Assembly (NCBI RefSeq): GCF_008711175.1
Contig: NZ_VWNF01000045.1
Coordinates: 62,001-126,000 of the forward strand
Direction: 5' to 3'
DNA length: 64,000 bases
Source of the DNA: Nesterenkonia ebinurensis
Lineage (GTDB): Bacteria; Actinomycetota; Actinomycetes; Actinomycetales; Micrococcaceae
Shown piece after piece: positions 59,249 to 64,000 of the stretch. Below the pieces are notes generated by a model that worked only from the letters and a program-made list of their open reading frames with translations, was not told the origin of the DNA and made no database searches. Numbering within the stretch: the first letter of the stretch is position 1; each line of letters opens with the position of its first letter. Both the position numbers and the translations under genes were made by a program.

Positions 59249-60519
59249 GGAACCTCATGGCCCACCACGCTCCGCCGCCCCGCAGCACCGCCTTGGCAGC
59301 AGCCGCGCTGGCCGGGCTTCTACTGGCCACCTCTTGTGGGAGTTTCCAGGCGCCGGAGGAAGACAGCGCCGGAGCCACCATCCCTGGCCCCACCATTGAG
59401 GGCGCTGACCCAGAAGGAGATGCCTCCGAAGGGGAGAATGCAGAGCAGGACAGTCAGGGAGCCGATGACGACGCCCCCGCAGAGCCTGAGCTGCCGGAGC
59501 TTCCGGCGGCCAGCACCACCGGTTTCGAACAGGTAGAGACCATCAGCGAACCGGCGATCAGCCCCAAATCGGTGGTGGCCAGCGGGCATGGCCTGGCCAT
59601 CGCCAACAACATGATGTACCAGCACACCGTCACCGTCTATGACACCGAGACAGGAGAGCTGGTCCAGGAGCTCTCCGACGCGATCAGCCCCGGCGCCCTG
59701 GGTGTGGAAGGCTACCCGGACACAGTGCAGGGCGCCCCGGTGGAAGCAGTGTGGACTGCTGACGGCCAGCATGCCTATGTCTCCCAGTACGACCTGGCCG
59801 GTATCGGTGCCGCCGCCTATGACGACTGCCGCAACGGCGAGGAAGTCCCACCCTCAGCGGTCTACCGCTACAGCGTGGCCGAGCAGGACTGGGACCAGTT
59901 CATTGAAGTCGGCCGAGTGCCCAAGTTCCAGGCCCTGACCCCGGATGAGTCCCGGCTGCTGGTCACCAACTGGTGCGACTTCGACCTCTCAGTGGTGGAC
60001 ACCGCCACCGGCGAAGAGGAGATGCGGGTACCGCTGAGCTCCCAGCCCCGCGGCATTGCTGCGATGCCGGATAATCGCACGGTCTACGTCACCGCGATGT
60101 ACGCCAATCAGCTCTGGAAAGTAGATTTGGAGACCGGGGATGCCGAGGTCATCTACGACCAGGCCAGCTTCCCCCGGCACCTGGTGCTCTCCCCGGAGGC
60201 CGAGGTGCTCTATGTGACCTTCAGCCGCTCCGACCTGCTGGTGGCCTTCGACACCGAGACCGATGAAGTCATTGCCTCCACCACCACCGGACGCGAGCCG
60301 CGCACCATGGACATCTCCGCCGACGGCACCGCCCTCTACGTGGTGAACTACTACGAGGACACCGTCTCGAAGTTCGATGCCGAGACCCTTGAAGAGATCC
60401 AGCGCCAGCCCACCGGCCACCTGCCCATCGGAGTCAGCTATGACCCGATGACCGGTACTGTCTGGGTGGCAAACTACTCAGGCACAATAGGCGTCTACGA
60501 CGACACCCTGTCACGCTGA
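59245..60519 (+). CDS. Lipoprotein with YncE-like beta-propeller
   Basis: The 424-residue protein has a lipoprotein signal (AALAGLLLATSC, cysteine at residue 31 of the GTG start), an acidic linker (about 35-85), and seven-bladed propeller repeats of the YVTN/YncE type (VTVYDTETGELVQEL, RTVYVTAMYANQLWKV, TALYVVNYYEDTVSKFD). It should be anchored outside the membrane and may bind proteins or small molecules. Coupled to the RDD gene by a four-base overlap. Confidence 0.88.
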   Translation: MRNLMAHHAPPPRSTALAAAALAGLLLATSCGSFQAPEEDSAGATIPGPTIEGADPEGDASEGENAEQDSQGADDDAPAEPELPELPAASTTGFEQVETISEPAISPKSVVASGHGLAIANNMMYQHTVTVYDTETGELVQELSDAISPGALGVEGYPDTVQGAPVEAVWTADGQHAYVSQYDLAGIGAAAYDDCRNGEEVPPSAVYRYSVAEQDWDQFIEVGRVPKFQALTPDESRLLVTNWCDFDLSVVDTATGEEEMRVPLSSQPRGIAAMPDNRTVYVTAMYANQLWKVDLETGDAEVIYDQASFPRHLVLSPEAEVLYVTFSRSDLLVAFDTETDEVIASTTTGREPRTMDISADGTALYVVNYYEDTVSKFDAETLEEIQRQPTGHLPIGVSYDPMTGTVWVANYSGTIGVYDDTLSR

Positions 60520-60581
60520 GCGAGCTGCGGCGCTCAGCTCGGTGACGGGCCCGGTCCCGCTTCCCTGGCATCTCACTTCGC

Positions 60582-61547
60582 TCAACCCGGCGTGCTGGCT
60601 GATGCCTGTGTGGTAAGCCCTCGAGTCCGGTAATGGCCGAGGTAGCGGTCGAAGACCAGAGTCGCCGCCACGATGAGCACTGCGGAGCCGAGCATATGCA
60701 GCCACACCAGCAGGATGGGCAGCCCCGTCCAGTGCTGCCAGTAGCCGATCGTCCCCTGGGCCAGGATCACCGCAATGAGGAACCACACCGACCTGCGCTG
60801 GGCGGTGGAGGTCCGCAGCCGGAACTGGCGGATCGCCAGGAAGACTGCGGCCGCGCAGAGCACATAGACCGGGATCACATGCAGCCGGGTGACCAGCTCA
60901 GCGTTGAACTCATGGCGTGGTGAGCCCGGGTCACCGGCATGCGGACCGGTGCCGGTGACCACAGTCCCCAGCACCACCGCGATCCAGCTGGCGGTCAGTA
61001 CAATGGCTGCCAGCTGGCGGGTAGCGGCATCGTGCTCCCCGTCCACCACTGACTGCCCGGGCTGGCCGGCATGCGCCAGCTCCAGATTGATCCGCACCAG
61101 CAGTCCGGTGGCCACCATCACCAGTCCGGCTGAGGCCAGGAAGTGCAGGGCCACCACCCAGGGGTTGAGATTGGTCCAGACGGTGATCCCGCCGATGACA
61201 CCCTGCAGCGGAATGCCGAAACCGATGATCAGAGTGCGCACCACCAGGGAGCGGTGGGTGGACCAGAGCCGCACCACAGTCAGGAACATCGCCACACTGA
61301 TCGCGATCAGCACATAGGTGAGCATCCGGTTGCCGAACTCGATGGCCCCATGGATGCCCATCTCCGGGGTGGAGACCCAGGAATCGGCGGTGCAGCGAGG
61401 CCACTCCGGGCAGCCCAGGCCAGAGTCGGTCAGCCGCACCGCGCCGCCAGTGAGGATGATTCCGATATTGGAGATCAGCGTGGCCCAGGCCAGGATCTTG
61501 GTGGTGCGGGTGATCCGGTCGGGCAGCCGGCGGGTGATTACGTCCAT
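60582..61547 (-). CDS. ctaA: Heme A synthase (COX15/CtaA family)
   Basis: CtaA oxidises heme O to heme A for cytochrome aa3. The 321-residue protein has eight hydrophobic segments and conserved histidines in EFGNRMLTY (upstream Glu), LHFLASAGL, NAELVTRLHVIPVY and WLHMLGS. The cysteine pair GLGCPEWPRC typical of bacterial CtaA is present near residue 44. It overlaps the ABC permease gene end by ten bases. Confidence 0.94.
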   Translation of the reverse strand: MDVITRRLPDRITRTTKILAWATLISNIGIILTGGAVRLTDSGLGCPEWPRCTADSWVSTPEMGIHGAIEFGNRMLTYVLIAISVAMFLTVVRLWSTHRSLVVRTLIIGFGIPLQGVIGGITVWTNLNPWVVALHFLASAGLVMVATGLLVRINLELAHAGQPGQSVVDGEHDAATRQLAAIVLTASWIAVVLGTVVTGTGPHAGDPGSPRHEFNAELVTRLHVIPVYVLCAAAVFLAIRQFRLRTSTAQRRSVWFLIAVILAQGTIGYWQHWTGLPILLVWLHMLGSAVLIVAATLVFDRYLGHYRTRGLTTQASASTPG

Positions 61548-62311
61548 CGGAAGAACCTCCTGGCGAGCAGTACAGCGGTCACGACCCAGGCCGTGAGGAT
61601 CAGCAGCGGGATCACCGGGAGCGTGCCGTGGATGGCCGCTTCCCGCAGCGCCTCGCCCAGTGCTGCCGAGGGCAGGCCCAGCAGCAGCGCACCGGCACCC
61701 TCATGGGACAGCGGGATCACCGCACCCCCGGCGGCGCCCATCAGCACCCAGGCCACATTGGTCACCGCAAGGGTGGCCTCGGCACGGACAGTCCCGGCGA
61801 TCAGCAGCCCCAGAGCGGTGAAGGCAGCAGCACCGAGTACCACGCCGCAGCCCAGCCAGATCAGGCCCACCGGATCAGGCTCCCAGCCCAGGGCCAGGCC
61901 GGTTCCGCCGAGCACAGTGAGTTGGACCAGGATCACGCACAGCACGGCGATCGCTTTGCCGAGGATCAGGCCGGTGGGGCCCAGGGGAGTGGTGGAGAGG
62001 AAGGCCAGCACCCGGTACTGGCGCTCGAAGCCGGTGGCGATGGAGGCCCCGGTGAAGGCTGAGGCCATCACCGCCAGCGCCAGCACCCCAGGAGCTGTTG
62101 TCTGGATCTCTGGGACGATATCGGTGATTGCATGGGCCCGGTGCAGGCCGATGAGCACCAGCAGCGGGAGGATCAGGCTGACCAGCAGCTGCTCCCCATT
62201 GCGCAGGGTGATCTGCGCCTCGTAGAGACCATGGGCGAGCACCCGTCGGTGGGCAGGGGCAGGCCGGGGAGCAGGCGGCGTCGTACCGGTGGTGTTGGGC
62301 TGGGTGCTCAC
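61538..62311 (-). CDS. ABC-2 type exporter permease
   Basis: The 257-residue protein has six hydrophobic segments and the ABC-2 layout (MVASAFTGASIATGFERQYR-like central turn). With the upstream ATPase it forms an exporter, often found next to ctaA in actinobacteria and linked to cytochrome assembly. The substrate is unknown. Its start overlaps the ATPase gene by four bases. Confidence 0.88.
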   Translation of the reverse strand: MSTQPNTTGTTPPAPRPAPAHRRVLAHGLYEAQITLRNGEQLLVSLILPLLVLIGLHRAHAITDIVPEIQTTAPGVLALAVMASAFTGASIATGFERQYRVLAFLSTTPLGPTGLILGKAIAVLCVILVQLTVLGGTGLALGWEPDPVGLIWLGCGVVLGAAAFTALGLLIAGTVRAEATLAVTNVAWVLMGAAGGAVIPLSHEGAGALLLGLPSAALGEALREAAIHGTLPVIPLLILTAWVVTAVLLARRFFRWT

Positions 62312-63279
62312 GGGGCGGAGACCTCCCAGAAGACGTCCTCAAGCGTGCGGGCCTCAAAGCTGATCTCAGCAGGCAGCAGGTCAATCTGCGCCCACCAAGA
62401 GCTCAGTGCCTGCAGGTCCGCCGGGGTGGAGATGTTCTCCACGGCCCAGCAGGAGCCTGCCCGGTTGGTGCCGTTGTCCTGGGCCACCGGAAGCGGGGCA
62501 GCCTTCAGCTCTGCGGCGGTGAGGATGCGCGGGGAGGCGAAGGTCAGCCGGCGTGCAGGCACTGTGCCGTTGCGTGCGGCTGCGGAGCCCTGGTGGGTGA
62601 GCTCGGCCACGGTGCCATGCCGCACCACCTGGCCGTCTTTGAGGATGTGCACGGAGTCGGCCAGCTGCTGGGCCTCCTCCAGCAGGTGAGTGGTCAGCAC
62701 AATGCCGGTGCCGCAGCTGCGCAGCTCACTGATGAGGTCGAAGACAAGCTGCCGGGACTGTGGGTCGAGTCCGGCCGAGGGTTCGTCCAGGAAAACCAGC
62801 TCAGGCCTGCCGATGAGTGCGGCGGCCAGCGCGATGCGCTGTTTCTGCCCCCCGGAGAGCCGGCGCACGCTGGTGGTGAGGAAGCTGCCCAGATCCAGGC
62901 GTTCGGTGAGGTCCTTCAGCGGCCAGGGATATTGGTGCAGGGCAGAGATATGGCGCAGCAGGGTCACGGGCTTCACCGACTGGGGGAGTCCGCCGTCCTG
63001 GAGCATCACGCCGACCCTGGCCCGAAGTTCCGCACCGGCGCGGTAGGGGTCCTGGCCCAGCAGCCGCACCGTGCCGGCGGAGGGACGGATCATTCCCTGG
63101 GCACAGCCCAGCGTGGTGGTTTTTCCTGCCCCGTTGGGGCCGATGATCACGGTGACTTCCCCACGCCTGGCGGTGAGGTCCACCCCGGCGAGAATCTCAG
63201 TGACTCCACTGGCTGAACGGGCTGAGCCGAGAGCGTAGCGCACCCCGGTGAGGCTCAGGCAGAGGGCAGATGCGGGCAC
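62308..63279 (-). CDS. ABC transporter ATP-binding protein
   Basis: The 323-residue ATPase has Walker A GPNGAGKTT, signature RRLSGGQKQRIALA, Walker B LVFLDEPSAGLD and H-loop LTTHLLEE. A C-terminal domain of about 110 residues follows, as in ABC exporters of the CcmA/DrrA type. It overlaps its permease gene, forming one exporter unit with the heme A synthase downstream. Confidence 0.95.
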   Translation of the reverse strand: MPASALCLSLTGVRYALGSARSASGVTEILAGVDLTARRGEVTVIIGPNGAGKTTTLGCAQGMIRPSAGTVRLLGQDPYRAGAELRARVGVMLQDGGLPQSVKPVTLLRHISALHQYPWPLKDLTERLDLGSFLTTSVRRLSGGQKQRIALAAALIGRPELVFLDEPSAGLDPQSRQLVFDLISELRSCGTGIVLTTHLLEEAQQLADSVHILKDGQVVRHGTVAELTHQGSAAARNGTVPARRLTFASPRILTAAELKAAPLPVAQDNGTNRAGSCWAVENISTPADLQALSSWWAQIDLLPAEISFEARTLEDVFWEVSAP

Positions 63280-63328
63280 CGCACCAGTCTACCGTTTTCT
63301 ACAGGTTGTAGAAGTACCGGCGTTGGAG

Positions 63329-64000
63329 TCAGGGCAGTTCGAAGCAGTACTCCTCGGCGATGGCCTCGGCGATTTCGAAGGATTCATCGGTCATGATGTA
63401 CTCCGAGCCTGGCTCCTCGCCCCATTCCAGGGTGTCACGGTCGGCACCTAGGAACAGCACCGCATAGGAGCTGGTGACCGCCTCCACCATGTCTCCGACG
63501 ATCGGCGGGGCCACCGAGCCGCATTTCATATGGATCTGGTGGTGGGCGATCTCATGACGAACCAGTTCGTACCACCAGACATCGCGCACATAATCCGCAA
63601 AGTAGATGTGGTCGGGGTTGAGGTAGATGGCTTCCGGCGTGGCCTCACAGTAGTAGCCGGTGTCCCTGGTGTTATCGTGGGTCTCCAGGCAGACCACTTC
63701 GTCGAAGTCGTCGACCACCTCTAGGTTGAAGATCTCGGCCAGTTCCTCCCCGGCGGTCCAGTAGGTGCTCTCGTTGTCCAGCTCAGGGGCATAGCTGGCG
63801 GCCTGCTCCTCCCACTCGTAGAAGTCTGGGTGTCGGTCGTCATACTCGTACCAGTCCTCCGGGTCCTCTGCCGGAACATTGAGCAGCTGGCCGTCGGTGA
63901 ACCGCACCTCCAGCTCATCGAGCTGCTCCAGGGTCTGCTCGATCTGTTCGTCCAGCTCATCAGGGTCCTCGCTGGTGAGCTGGTCAGCATCGAGCATCTC
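63329..64000 (-). CDS. HExxH metalloprotease-like acidic protein, 5' partial
   Basis: The frame is open to the right edge; a methionine at 63997 is followed upstream by another codon, so the true start is probably outside. The visible 223 residues are very acidic (DPDELDEQIEQTLEQLDELE near the start) and include a zinc-binding motif LVRHEIAHHQIH, typical of zincins. Paired cysteines (CLETHDNT and YYCEA; KCGS, EYC) suggest an exported, disulfide-containing domain. The family is not identified. Confidence 0.75.
   Translation of the reverse strand, partial: EMLDADQLTSEDPDELDEQIEQTLEQLDELEVRFTDGQLLNVPAEDPEDWYEYDDRHPDFYEWEEQAASYAPELDNESTYWTAGEELAEIFNLEVVDDFDEVVCLETHDNTRDTGYYCEATPEAIYLNPDHIYFADYVRDVWWYELVRHEIAHHQIHMKCGSVAPPIVGDMVEAVTSSYAVLFLGADRDTLEWGEEPGSEYIMTDESFEIAEAIAEEYCFELP

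Noticed and set aside
60515-60538. Eight-base perfect hairpin at the end of the beta-propeller gene as a terminator
   Set aside because: It overlaps the stop codon and has no following T-run; could terminate between convergent genes, but support is too thin.
1-64000. CRISPR arrays or insertion sequences
   Set aside because: No regularly spaced repeats, no transposase gene and no terminal inverted repeats were recognised by eye.

Overview
The window is high-GC actinobacterial DNA. Several markers point to the order Micrococcales, probably a Micrococcaceae-type organism such as Nesterenkonia or an Arthrobacter relative: the gene order rne-rplU-rpmA-obgE-proB-proA-nadD-rsfS, polyphosphate glucokinase next to map, two glutamine synthetases on either side of glnE, and a GlnR-type four-half-site box. 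The genus is an inference; no rRNA or species marker is present.

Layout. 1-5.1 kb holds a LysR regulator (cut by the window edge) divergent from an EamA exporter, an MDR oxidoreductase, a lipoate-ligase-family protein coupled to an M28 peptidase, and a VKOR protein. 5.5-15.3 kb is a conserved housekeeping block: RNase E/G, ribosomal proteins L21 and L27, Obg, proline synthesis, NAD synthesis and ribosome silencing, with a 58-residue membrane protein between proA and nadD. It ends at tRNA-Ala(GGC).

15.4 to about 31.8 kb is an accessory island abutting tRNA-Ala. Its tRNA-proximal gene is a serine recombinase without its catalytic domain, joined exactly at the stop codon of a WYL regulator. Cargo includes a tightly coupled TetR/NmrA/ASCH-HTH/VOC operon with a 42-bp palindromic operator over the tetR start, an AraC regulator, a small membrane protein, a coupled AAA+ ATPase and subtilase pair resembling the IetAS anti-phage module, and a convergent OLD-type ATPase/TOPRIM nuclease. 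Beyond these lie a double-HTH protein, two decayed genes (alpha/beta hydrolase and SAM methyltransferase), a thioredoxin-reductase-like flavoprotein, and a MerR regulator divergent from a small protein. The AAA+/subtilase pair with the OLD nuclease is the best candidate for an interesting system.

32.2-41.2 kb carries three DGPF/YCII proteins coupled to an ECF42-type sigma factor behind a plausible ECF42 promoter. A two-component system follows, then an operon coding for a Tat-signal lipoprotein dioxygenase together with its own tatA, tatC and tatB, and an AidB-like acyl-CoA dehydrogenase.

41.3-64 kb is mostly housekeeping: a DEAD-box helicase, a Rieske flavoprotein, tRNA-Val(TAC), ppgK, map, panB, glnA2, glnE, a thioesterase, an LLM oxidoreductase, a second lipoate ligase, an acyl-CoA dehydrogenase, GlnR-controlled glnA1, an RDD protein with a beta-propeller lipoprotein, heme A synthase with an ABC exporter, and an edge-truncated HExxH protein.
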